The position numbers were made by a program, and so were the translations under genes. DNA of 45,691 nucleotides. Origin: Paracoccaceae bacterium. GTDB lineage: Bacteria > Pseudomonadota > Alphaproteobacteria > Rhodobacterales > Rhodobacteraceae. The number at the start of each line of letters is the position of its first letter. Within the stretch, counting starts at the first letter, position 1. The stretch spans positions 1 through 45,691 of the forward strand of contig JAHDIS010000030.1 in assembly GCA_020630695.1 (NCBI GenBank), read 5' to 3'. A model generated the notes under the pieces. It saw nothing but the letters and a program-made list of their open reading frames with translations, was not told where the DNA came from and did no database searches. Positions 33,705 through 41,131 of the stretch are shown here, piece after piece.

Positions 33705-34474
33705 AGCGCTGTCCATCCTCCATCGACGCTGATTGTTGTACCCGTAATCTGTGCGGCGGCATCCGAACACAGGAACACGGCTGTGCCGCCCATCTGTTCG
33801 ACCGTTGCGAATTCCTTGGATGGCTGCCGTTCCAGCATGACTTTCTCGACGACTTCATCGCGGCCCATGTTGTATTTCTCCATGGTGTCCGGGATCTGTG
33901 CTTCGACCAACGGGGTCAGTACATAGCCGGGACAAATCGCATTTGCTGTAATCGGCTCGCGCGCGGTTTCGAGCGCGGTTGTTTTGGTCAGACCTACGAT
34001 ACCATGCTTGGCCGCGATGTAGGCTGATTTAAATGGTGAGGCCGTCAACCCATGCGCAGAGGCAATGTTAACCACCCTGCCCCAACCCGCTTTGCGCATC
34101 ATGGGCAGCGCGGCCGCTGTGGTGTGAAAGGCGGAACTGAGATTGATGGCGATGATCGCATCCCATTTTTCAGCCGGGAATTCATCGATCGGTGCAACAT
34201 GCTGAATACCAGCATTGTTGATCAGGATATCGCAGGCACCGGCCTGTTCGATCAGGGCGCGGCATTCATCCGGTTTGGACATGTCCGCCTTGATGTAGCG
34301 GGCCTCGACGCCGTGTTTTGCGGTGATTTCGGCGGCAATGGCATGGTCTTCGTCGCGGTCGCTGAACGAGTTGATGATGACCGATGCGCCGGCGCGGGCC
34401 ATTTCATGTGCGATGCCGAGACCGATGCCCGAGTTTGATCCGGTGATGACGGCGGTTTTTCCTGAAAGCGACAT
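33701..34474 (-). CDS. bdhA: D-3-hydroxybutyrate dehydrogenase (SDR family)
   Basis: An NAD-dependent short-chain dehydrogenase of 257 residues, the usual length for 3-hydroxybutyrate dehydrogenase, which interconverts 3-hydroxybutyrate and acetoacetate at the end of polyhydroxybutyrate breakdown. The cofactor motif is TGSNSGIG (11-18), NNAG is present, and the catalytic Ser139, Tyr152 and Lys156 lie in NIASAHGLTASPFKSAYIAA. The blocks NAICPGYVLTPLVEAQIPD and MLERQPSKEFAT are characteristic of this enzyme. AAGGAATACGCC precedes the ATG; an upstream in-frame ATG adds 24 unrelated residues. Confidence 0.92.
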   Translation of the reverse strand: MSLSGKTAVITGSNSGIGLGIAHEMARAGASVIINSFSDRDEDHAIAAEITAKHGVEARYIKADMSKPDECRALIEQAGACDILINNAGIQHVAPIDEFPAEKWDAIIAINLSSAFHTTAAALPMMRKAGWGRVVNIASAHGLTASPFKSAYIAAKHGIVGLTKTTALETAREPITANAICPGYVLTPLVEAQIPDTMEKYNMGRDEVVEKVMLERQPSKEFATVEQMGGTAVFLCSDAAAQITGTTISVDGGWTAL

Positions 34475-34583
34475 GGCGTATTCCTTAGATAATGCTGCGC
34501 GGCAGCATACATGCCGCAAATGCAAAGGCAACGCGGCTCCGATCAAATGTCAGTGCATGACCATTGAAATGGTGCCGTGATTG

Positions 34584-35717
34584 TTATCCCAGAGCCAGCC
34601 AGTCAGAATAGCTGAGTCCCTCTGCGCCATCCTGAAAGTGCTCTGGCGTTAGATCTGTCAGCTCCAGACCGCGAATGATAACGATCGACGTGCCGTCGTT
34701 GTAAACCGTGTTTGCCCCGCGTTGCTCGGCGTTTTCGGTGAACAACTCATAGGCCAAGGCGCGATTGTAGGTGCCGTTCTGGCTGGGTCCGATCCAAAGA
34801 ATGTCCTCGCTGAGGTCGAAGTCCGTCACAACGGTCCGCCCGGTTGGTTCGGTGCTAAAGCCAAACCCGTCATCCGGCGCGAGCAAATTCAAAACAAAGG
34901 CGTCTGGTCCCGGTCCGCCGGTGAGTGTGTCGTTGCCATTGGCCCCCGCCAGGAGGTCGCGGCCTGTGCCACCCGACAGCCGATCATTTCCGTCCTGACC
35001 GAACAGCAGGTCATCTCCGGCGGCACCACGCAGGGTGTCGTCACCTTGGTTGCCGGACATCGAGTCATTTCCGAAGTTGCCCAACAGGAGGTCGTCGCCA
35101 GCGCCGCCGATAATCGTGTCGTTATCCAAACCACCGTTCAGATAATCGCTACCGTCGCGGCCAACCAGGCTGTCGTTCCCGTTTTGCCCATACAAGCGTA
35201 CCGCCGCCCCGGAAAGCGCGCTGGCTGTCAGATAGTCATCACCCGCTCCGGCAAAAACGCCCGGCAGGTCCCGCCACGCATTTGCTTCGGCGCCTTGAAT
35301 GATCACATCATTCCCCGGGGTTCCATCGATGCGCAGGTCAGCATCAAGATTGAACCAAACGCCCCCGACAGGTCCGGGCTGCCTGAGCGCGGCTGCAGCG
35401 GAGAGACTGGTCAGCATCGCAGTTGTCAGCCCCTCAAAGGGCGGCTCCATTTCGGTCGCGAAATCATCCAACGGCCGTGCCAAGCCCGTCGCCGTGTAGA
35501 CCGGCGCGTTGTCGAAATCGATGCCTTGTGACGCCACCAAAGTCAGCGTGATCGATGTGACGGTGCCACCGACAGGCATCCCGTCGGAGCCAATGCTAAA
35601 CCCGTCACCGCGAATAACGAGGTTCAAGGCCACGCCGGGATCATTGGGCAGTGGATCGCGCGCAAAAATTTGTGAGTCTGCGACTCGGACAACAGTGTAA
35701 CTCATAAAAAAACTCAT
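34584..35717 (-). CDS. RTX-type calcium-binding repeat protein
   Basis: A 377-residue acidic protein with at least nine glycine/aspartate-rich nonapeptide repeats (units such as GGAGDDLLLG, GNQGDDTLRG and GQDGNDRLSG, about residues 170-275), which bind calcium and form a beta roll. The N-terminal 150 residues resemble a structural domain without catalytic motifs. There is no N-terminal signal peptide, and the C-terminus (DLTPEHFQDGAEGLSYSDWL) resembles the RTX type I secretion region. No type I exporter is encoded here. The start is uncertain: ATG at 35717 is chosen, with 35705 as alternative; neither has a strong ribosome site. The upstream leader contains a terminator hairpin. Confidence 0.85.
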   Translation of the reverse strand: MSFFMSYTVVRVADSQIFARDPLPNDPGVALNLVIRGDGFSIGSDGMPVGGTVTSITLTLVASQGIDFDNAPVYTATGLARPLDDFATEMEPPFEGLTTAMLTSLSAAAALRQPGPVGGVWFNLDADLRIDGTPGNDVIIQGAEANAWRDLPGVFAGAGDDYLTASALSGAAVRLYGQNGNDSLVGRDGSDYLNGGLDNDTIIGGAGDDLLLGNFGNDSMSGNQGDDTLRGAAGDDLLFGQDGNDRLSGGTGRDLLAGANGNDTLTGGPGPDAFVLNLLAPDDGFGFSTEPTGRTVVTDFDLSEDILWIGPSQNGTYNRALAYELFTENAEQRGANTVYNDGTSIVIIRGLELTDLTPEHFQDGAEGLSYSDWLALG

Positions 35718-35832
35718 GTTTTTGGCAGCAAGGAATTTCCTGCGTAGGACCCTTCCAGGACAATCGGATAAGTAGAGTGATCGCGGAAGCGCAACAAGCG
35801 ACAATCAGCCAGTTCTGCGGAAATCAGCCGAC

Positions 35833-35910
35833 CAAAAAAAAACCCCGGCACAAGGCCGGGGTTCAGTCATTGAGGCAGGTTTCATACAGGCAAGAAACCT
35901 ATCGAGCAGT
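35833..35910 (-). ncRNA. Candidate small RNA (or terminated leader of the RTX gene)
   Basis: No protein gene explains this segment. A near-consensus promoter on the minus strand is followed by about 78 bases ending in a strong intrinsic terminator. Inside is a perfect 7-bp hairpin (35877-35883 with 35894-35900, AGGTTTC/GAAACCT, 10-base loop), then a single-stranded linker, then the terminator stem. This is the layout of a trans-acting bacterial small RNA. The alternative is a conditional leader, because the RTX gene starts 116 bases beyond the terminator on the same strand. I do not recognise the family. Confidence 0.6.
35834..35863 (-). terminator. Intrinsic terminator, minus strand
   Basis: A 9-bp perfect stem (35841-35849 with 35855-35863, AACCCCGGC/GCCGGGGTT) with a 5-base loop is followed on the minus strand by nine T. 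It does not follow any protein gene on that strand. Confidence 0.9.
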
Positions 35911-35916
35911 GCCCTC

Positions 35917-35945
35917 TTTATAAGCAATTAACGCGCCGAGTCCAA
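35917..35945 (-). promoter_or_regulatory. Strong housekeeping-type promoter reading toward the candidate small RNA
   Basis: On the minus strand TTGGAC (35945-35940), a 17-base spacer and TATAAA (35922-35917) give one of the best promoter matches in the window. The expected transcription start is near 35910. Confidence 0.7.
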
Positions 35946-36024
35946 CCTAAAAGTTTGTAAATGCTGAAATCCCCCGATACGCTCAGCCCCAACAATACAA
36001 CGGCTGACAGGGATTGTTGCCAAA

Positions 36025-37863
36025 ATGAGCATCGATTATTTCCAAATACCAAGACAATTTTTGAACCCTCTGGGCGCTGCGATTCTATCGGTGGCTGTAC
36101 TGGGTTCAACCGCACATGCGGACAAGGCGCACGGCATAGCTATGTATGGTGCGCCCCAACTCCCACCTGATTTTGTGTCCCTGCCCTATGTGAACCCGCA
36201 GGCCCCCAAAGGCGGGCGGATCGTAATCGGCGAACGCGGCGGCTTTGACAGCCTCAATCCGTTTATCCGGAAAGGCACGGCGCCGTGGCAGCTTCGGTTC
36301 TCTGGCACCATCGGTTTCGAAAGCCTGATGGGCCGCAGCTGGGATGAACCTTTCACGCTCTACTGCCTTCTCTGCGAATCGATTGATGCCTCTGACGACC
36401 GCAAAACGGTGACCTTCACCCTACGTGAAGAAGCCCGATTCTCTGACGGGAGCCCGGTCACGGTTGAAGACGTTATGTGGAGCTACGAGACGCTCGGCAC
36501 CGTGGGCCATCCGCGGTATCACAATCTATGGAAAAACATCGCCTCCATGGAACAGACCGGGCCTCGCTCTGTCACGTTTACGTTCGACTCTGATGATCGG
36601 GAACTTGCGCTGTTGGTTGGCATGCGCCCGGTTCTCAAAAAGGCACACTACGATGGCATCGACTTTGCCGAAAGCGGCACAGACGTTGCTCCGATCACAA
36701 GCGCACCTTACGTGATCGAGGATTTTGAAGCTGGCCGCTTTATCAGTTTGAAACGCAATCCCGACTACTGGGGCTGGGACCAGCCCTTCATGCAGGGTCA
36801 GGCCAATCTGGACGAAATTCGGATTGAGTATTTCTCGGACGGGACCGCGCAGTTCGAGGCGTTCAAATCCGGGGCTCTGAACACCAATCGTGAATTCAAC
36901 GCCGAGAAATGGGAAACCCAATACGATTTCCCGGCGATTGATCGGGGCGATGTCATCAAGTCGGTCCTGCCGCACCAGCGCCCTTCCGGGATCACCGGTT
37001 TTGTTATGAACACACGGCGTGACTTTTTCGCCGATTGGCGGGTGCGCGACGCAATGCTGCATGCGTTCAATTTCGAGTTCATTAACGAAACGATGACCGG
37101 CGGACGTCAGCCGCGCATCACATCGTATTTTTCCAACTCGCCGTTGGCCATGTCTGACGGCCCGGCCGAAGGATTGGTTCGCGAGCTGTTGGAGCCATTT
37201 GCAGCCGAGCTGCCCGAGGGTGTTCTAGAGGGCTACACGCTTCCTGAAAGCGACGGCTCACTGCGCAATCGTGCCAACATTGCGAAGGCCGCTGATATGC
37301 TGGCCGAGGCTGGTTGGACTGTCCAGGATGGCGTTTTGAAAGACGCAAATGGCAAACCATTCGTCTTTTCCATCCTTCTGACCCAAGGCTCTGCCGAGGA
37401 AGGTTCCATCGCGGATCTCTACGTGCAGGCGCTGGAGCGTCTTGGGATGCAGGTCACCATTGAAACCGTTGATTCCGCTCAGTTTAAGGAGCGGACGAAC
37501 ACTTTTGATTTCGATATGACATGGTATCGGCGTGGTGTGTCGCTGAGCCCCGGCAACGAGCAAAAGAAGTACTGGGGTATTGAGGCGGCTGACACCGAAA
37601 CCTCGCGCAACTGGATGGGTATGAAATCCCCTGCTGCTGAAGCGATGATCGATGCCATGCTGACCGCTGGCACACGCGACGAATTCCTGTCGGCTGTTAA
37701 GGCGTTGGACCGGGTTTTGACCGCTGGGCGCTATGTTATCCCCACCTACCAATACAACATCAGCCGCATCGCTCACGCCAAAGAACTCAAGTTCGCCGAG
37801 CCGCTTCCGATCTACGGTGATTGGATCAACTGGCAGACCGACACGTGGTATTGGGAAGACTAA
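36025..37863 (+). CDS. ABC transporter solute-binding protein, family 5 (YejA/oligopeptide type)
   Basis: A 612-residue periplasmic binding protein of the DppA/OppA/YejA class. The signal peptide ends near residue 32 (AAILSVAVLGSTAHA). Family 5 features are the N-terminal GERGGFDSLNPFIRKGTAPW, the TFTLREEARFSDGSPVTVED block, SAPYVIEDFEAGRFISLKRN with PDYWGWD, and VRDAMLHAFNFEFIN. The opening HGIAMYGAPQLPPDFVSLPY is characteristic of the YejA group, which in E. coli takes up microcin C and peptides. No permease or ATPase genes are next to it, so it either pairs with a transporter elsewhere or was separated from its operon. Confidence 0.9.
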   Translation: MSIDYFQIPRQFLNPLGAAILSVAVLGSTAHADKAHGIAMYGAPQLPPDFVSLPYVNPQAPKGGRIVIGERGGFDSLNPFIRKGTAPWQLRFSGTIGFESLMGRSWDEPFTLYCLLCESIDASDDRKTVTFTLREEARFSDGSPVTVEDVMWSYETLGTVGHPRYHNLWKNIASMEQTGPRSVTFTFDSDDRELALLVGMRPVLKKAHYDGIDFAESGTDVAPITSAPYVIEDFEAGRFISLKRNPDYWGWDQPFMQGQANLDEIRIEYFSDGTAQFEAFKSGALNTNREFNAEKWETQYDFPAIDRGDVIKSVLPHQRPSGITGFVMNTRRDFFADWRVRDAMLHAFNFEFINETMTGGRQPRITSYFSNSPLAMSDGPAEGLVRELLEPFAAELPEGVLEGYTLPESDGSLRNRANIAKAADMLAEAGWTVQDGVLKDANGKPFVFSILLTQGSAEEGSIADLYVQALERLGMQVTIETVDSAQFKERTNTFDFDMTWYRRGVSLSPGNEQKKYWGIEAADTETSRNWMGMKSPAAEAMIDAMLTAGTRDEFLSAVKALDRVLTAGRYVIPTYQYNISRIAHAKELKFAEPLPIYGDWINWQTDTWYWED

Positions 37864-37895
37864 AAAACCCAACTTATCCACAGACTCTTTTTTCG

Positions 37896-37922
37896 GCGCG
37901 CGGGATTTGCTATCCTGCGCGC
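37896..37922. other. Strong GC-rich stem-loop upstream of entericidin
   Basis: An 11-bp stem with one G-T pair (37896-37906 with 37912-37922) and a 5-base loop lies between the binding-protein stop and the entericidin gene. A T run precedes rather than follows it on the plus strand, so it is not a standard terminator. It could be a 5' structure of the entericidin mRNA. Confidence 0.45.
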
Positions 37923-37968
37923 TGAATGCGTCAAAAGGCGCGTCGTAAGAAAAAGAGATGAGGCAGAC

Positions 37969-38085
37969 ATGAAACGAGCAGCGTGCATTCTTGCGCTGGC
38001 CCTTGCATTGGCTGGGTGCGCAACGATTGATGGCATCGGTCAGGATATTTCGGGTGGCGCCAAGCGGGTCCAGAACTGGCTCTAG
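37969..38085 (+). CDS. Entericidin A/B family small lipoprotein
   Basis: A 38-residue protein with a lipoprotein signal peptide (basic MKRAA, hydrophobic ILALALALAGC with the lipobox cysteine at residue 17), followed by the short entericidin tail CATIDGIGQDISGGAKRVQN. Entericidins are tiny envelope lipoproteins, in E. coli linked to a stationary-phase toxin/antidote pair; here only one copy is present. A purine-rich stretch (AAAAAGAGATGAGG) precedes the ATG. It stands alone, 87 bases before the response regulator gene. Confidence 0.85.
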   Translation: MKRAACILALALALAGCATIDGIGQDISGGAKRVQNWL

Positions 38086-38172
38086 TCCAATGTGGGCACT
38101 AAGACTTTTCGCCTAAAGACGCAGACCGTCTGCGCATCCTATGATCGGGATGCGCAAGCGAAAGGCCAGAGC

Positions 38173-38871
38173 ATGACAAACACATCCGAGCAGCCAAGCC
38201 AATCCGTGCCAAACGCACCAGCGGCCTTGGTCGTCGATGATCATCCATTGTTTTGTGATGCCCTGACCCTCACGCTCCAATCCATTGCCGATTTTGAAGA
38301 AATCCGCACGGCGCTTACTTTGGAAAAGGCGCTTGAGATCGTGAATCAGGACAGCCGTATCGGGTTGATTGTGCTGGATCTCAATCTGCCGGACGTGAAT
38401 GGTCTTGATGGTTTGGTGCGGTTGCGGACCGCTGCCCCGAAGGCCTCGATCATTATTGCCTCCAGTATGGCGGACAACCGGATGATCAGCCACGCTCTCA
38501 AGGCGGGGGCAGACGGTTTCGTGCCCAAGCATTCCCAGCGTTCAGTGTTTCGCCGCGCGTTTGAAGCCGTGGGCAAAGGTCATGCCTTTGTACCAGATGG
38601 CTATATTGACCCGCAGGGGGGAAATGACAGCGCCTCTGACGAAGCCTTGGTACGGCTTGCATCGCTGACCAACCAGCAGGCCCGCATCCTGCATCTGATT
38701 TGCGAAGGCAAGCTGAACAAGCAGATCGCTTATGATCTTTCAATCGCTGAAACGACAGTCAAAGCACATGTCACCGCGATTATGCGTAAACTGGGTGTGC
38801 ACAGCCGAACCCAGGCTGTGCTGATCGCGCAGGAGGCCAGATTTGCCAAGGTCTTGCCAAGCGACGCCTGA
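38173..38871 (+). CDS. NarL/FixJ-type response regulator
   Basis: A 232-residue two-component regulator. The receiver domain (about 16-130) has the acidic pair Asp22-Asp23 in VVDDHPLFCDAL, phosphoacceptor Asp69 in LIVLDLNLPDVNG, and Lys119 in DGFVPKHSQRS. The LuxR-type output domain covers about 165-225 (LTNQQARILHLICEGKLNKQ, ETTVKAHVTAIMRKLGV). The start has AAAGG upstream; more distal in-frame ATGs lack homology. It lies 44 bases before the FIST gene and is the likely partner of the adjacent hybrid kinase, as with the ErbR-type regulator near NosP/NahK-like genes in Pseudomonas aeruginosa. Confidence 0.92.
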   Translation: MTNTSEQPSQSVPNAPAALVVDDHPLFCDALTLTLQSIADFEEIRTALTLEKALEIVNQDSRIGLIVLDLNLPDVNGLDGLVRLRTAAPKASIIIASSMADNRMISHALKAGADGFVPKHSQRSVFRRAFEAVGKGHAFVPDGYIDPQGGNDSASDEALVRLASLTNQQARILHLICEGKLNKQIAYDLSIAETTVKAHVTAIMRKLGVHSRTQAVLIAQEARFAKVLPSDA

Positions 38872-38915
38872 CAGCCCTATCCTTTCTTCAGCTGAACTCA
38901 TGGGGATAAAGCCAA

Positions 38916-40094
38916 GTGGACGGAGCCATAGAACGCTCCGCGCGGGAGGAGACAGCCCAGACCGGCACTCTTAGAAGTGCGCAGGTTGCCTTTGACGCAG
39001 ACGATCCGGCGTCCGAGCTTGCCAGACAATTGGGCAAAGGCCCTTTTGAACTGGTGTGTCTTTTCGTTTCACCGCGCGCCGATTTCGCGGCCCTGACGGG
39101 CGCCGCGCAAAACGCCTTTGGTGGCGCGGATGTCATTGCCTGTACAACTGCGGGCGAACTGGGGCGCAATGGCTATGAAGAGGGCCAGATCATTGCGCTG
39201 GGTTTTCCTCAGGAACAGTTCGCCGCCCATGTCTTTGAGATCGATAGCCTGTCGGATATGGAAGATCAGGCTGTCATCGACGGTTTGATCAATGCCCGTC
39301 TTCAACTGGCCGGTCGCGCCGCTGAAATGGGATCAGAATTTGCCTGCCTTCTAGTCGACGGTCTGTCCATGCGCGAAGAGCATCTCACCTCGGTGATTGC
39401 CTCGGGTCTGGGGCCAATGCCGCTGTTTGGCGGCTCATCCGGCGATGGAACGGCTTTCAAGCAGACCCTGCTTTCACACAACGGGCGCATCATGGGGGAT
39501 GCAGCCCTGCTCACAATGGTTCGGTCACATTGCGCCGTCGAGGTGTTTAGTCTCGATCATCTGGTGCCCACGAAAACACGCATGGTGGTAACTGGCGCGG
39601 ATCCCGAAAACCGGATCGTGCATGAAATAAACGCCGAACCTGCGGCGCTCGAATATGCGCGTTTGCTGGGCAAAGACCCCAATCAGCTATCGCCCTTTAT
39701 CTTTGCCGCCCACCCCGTTGTCGTGCGATTGGGTGACAGCCACCACGTGCGCGCTATCCAGCGGGTCAACGAAAACGGTGATCTGGTTTTCTTTTCCGCG
39801 ATCAACGAAGGCATGGTCCTCACGCTCGCGGATCATCAGGATATGGCGGAACATCTGGACGAAGGTCTGGGCCGGCTGGCCCGCGACCGAACACCAGATC
39901 ATATTTTGGGCTGTGACTGCATCTTGCGGCGGATCGAGGCCGGGCAGGTCCAGCAAACCCGCGAAGTATCGCGGGTTCTGGCCAATCATCGGGTTTTTGG
40001 CTTTTCGACCTACGGGGAACAAATCGGCGCTTTGCATGTGAACCAGACTTTGACCGGTGTTGCGATCTATCCACCTGAACAGTCAGATCGGTGA
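38916..40094 (+). CDS. FIST domain sensor protein (NosP-like)
   Basis: A 392-residue cytoplasmic protein with a FIST_N domain (about 40-225) and FIST_C domain (about 230-375). Typical blocks are VIACTTAGELGRNGYEEGQI, ACLLVDGLSMREEHLTSVIA, MPLFGGSSGDGTAF and, in the C-terminal domain, FGFSTYGEQIGALHVNQTLT. FIST proteins bind small ligands; the NosP branch binds haem, senses nitric oxide and controls an adjacent hybrid kinase. The start is a GTG. The kinase gene follows after four bases, which supports a NosP-like role, although the haem site cannot be confirmed by eye. Confidence 0.87.
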   Translation: MDGAIERSAREETAQTGTLRSAQVAFDADDPASELARQLGKGPFELVCLFVSPRADFAALTGAAQNAFGGADVIACTTAGELGRNGYEEGQIIALGFPQEQFAAHVFEIDSLSDMEDQAVIDGLINARLQLAGRAAEMGSEFACLLVDGLSMREEHLTSVIASGLGPMPLFGGSSGDGTAFKQTLLSHNGRIMGDAALLTMVRSHCAVEVFSLDHLVPTKTRMVVTGADPENRIVHEINAEPAALEYARLLGKDPNQLSPFIFAAHPVVVRLGDSHHVRAIQRVNENGDLVFFSAINEGMVLTLADHQDMAEHLDEGLGRLARDRTPDHILGCDCILRRIEAGQVQQTREVSRVLANHRVFGFSTYGEQIGALHVNQTLTGVAIYPPEQSDR

Positions 40095-40098
40095 TCGA

Positions 40099-41094
40099 AT
40101 GAGTCTCGTCAACGCCGCAGACAGTCTGGAAAAACAAAACCAAAAGCTTCAGATCATCGCCGAAGCGCTGATGAACCGTGTTGAATACGGAAGCGAGCAG
40201 TCGGGCGCGGCCTATGCTCAGTTCGAACGGGCGGCGCTGCTGGAAAAACGGGTGCGCGCCCGCACGCTCGAACTGGAACGCACGCTGGATCTTTTGCATG
40301 AATCCAACGCGCAGCTGGCCCGTGCGAACGACGAAACAGAAGCGGCCCGCCGAAATCTGGCTGATGCCATCGAAACCGTGTCCGAAGGCTTTGCGCTGTT
40401 TGATCCAAATGATGTTCTGGTCATGTGCAATTCGCGGTTTTGCCGGGATTTTCGGGATACCGCTGAAAACCTGACACCCGGCTTGCCGTTTGTTGAATAC
40501 GTCAAGAAAATCAGCCTGTCCCAGTACCTGGCCTTGCCACAAGGCATGACCGCAGACCGTTGGGCCGCGCGCCGTTTGCGGCGCCATCAGGACAGGCGCG
40601 TGATGTTCAATGTGCAACTGACGCATGACCGTTGGCTTCAGGTTTCCGAGCACCGCACAGCCAACGGCGGAACCGTGGTTTTGCAAACCGATGTGACGGA
40701 TCTGGTTCGGCTGGAGCGTCAGGAACGGGACAAGCTTAAGGACAAACAGACACGGATGATCCGCGCGACGCTGGATCACCTCAATCAGGGGGTTTGTGTC
40801 TTTGACGAAAGCGCCCGTTTGCTTGGCTGGAATGACAAATTGGGAACACTGCTTGGGGTTCCTGCGCGGCGGCTGCATCTTGGGGCATCGTTCTTCACGC
40901 TGGTCGAACAACTGGACGAGGACATGGCCTTTACCCGTGGCATAGATCGAGCCGGTTTTGCCAAGTGGGCCCGAACAGACGGGCCGCGCGATCCGATTAG
41001 TTTCGAGGTGCGGCGCGGCGGCAGCGAGACCTTGCAGATATTTGGCCGCAGTATGCCGGATCGTGGGTTTGTCATGTCTGTCACGGATGTTTAG
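40099..41094 (+). CDS. N-terminal piece of the split hybrid kinase (PAS domains)
   Basis: The intact 331-residue open frame starts at the ATG four bases after the FIST gene (MSLVNAADSLEKQNQKLQII). Residues about 5-95 form a long amphipathic helix or coiled coil (ERAALLEKRVRARTLELERT). Two PAS-like domains follow: about 95-215 (VSEGFALFDPNDVLVMCNSR, ending LQTDVTDLVRLERQERD) and about 228-331 (LNQGVCVFDESARLLGWNDK, ending MSVTDV). If translated alone it is a soluble sensory protein without kinase domain. Ligand contacts are not identifiable. Confidence 0.7.
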   Translation: MSLVNAADSLEKQNQKLQIIAEALMNRVEYGSEQSGAAYAQFERAALLEKRVRARTLELERTLDLLHESNAQLARANDETEAARRNLADAIETVSEGFALFDPNDVLVMCNSRFCRDFRDTAENLTPGLPFVEYVKKISLSQYLALPQGMTADRWAARRLRRHQDRRVMFNVQLTHDRWLQVSEHRTANGGTVVLQTDVTDLVRLERQERDKLKDKQTRMIRATLDHLNQGVCVFDESARLLGWNDKLGTLLGVPARRLHLGASFFTLVEQLDEDMAFTRGIDRAGFAKWARTDGPRDPISFEVRRGGSETLQIFGRSMPDRGFVMSVTDV

Positions 41095-41131
41095 GCAGAA
41101 CGCGAAGCGGCGCAAAAGCTTTTTGAGTTGA

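Noticed and set aside
34801-35240. Direct DNA repeats within the RTX gene
   Set aside because: The repetition reflects the coded GGxGxDxLx peptide repeats and diverges at the nucleotide level; it is not a separate repeat element.
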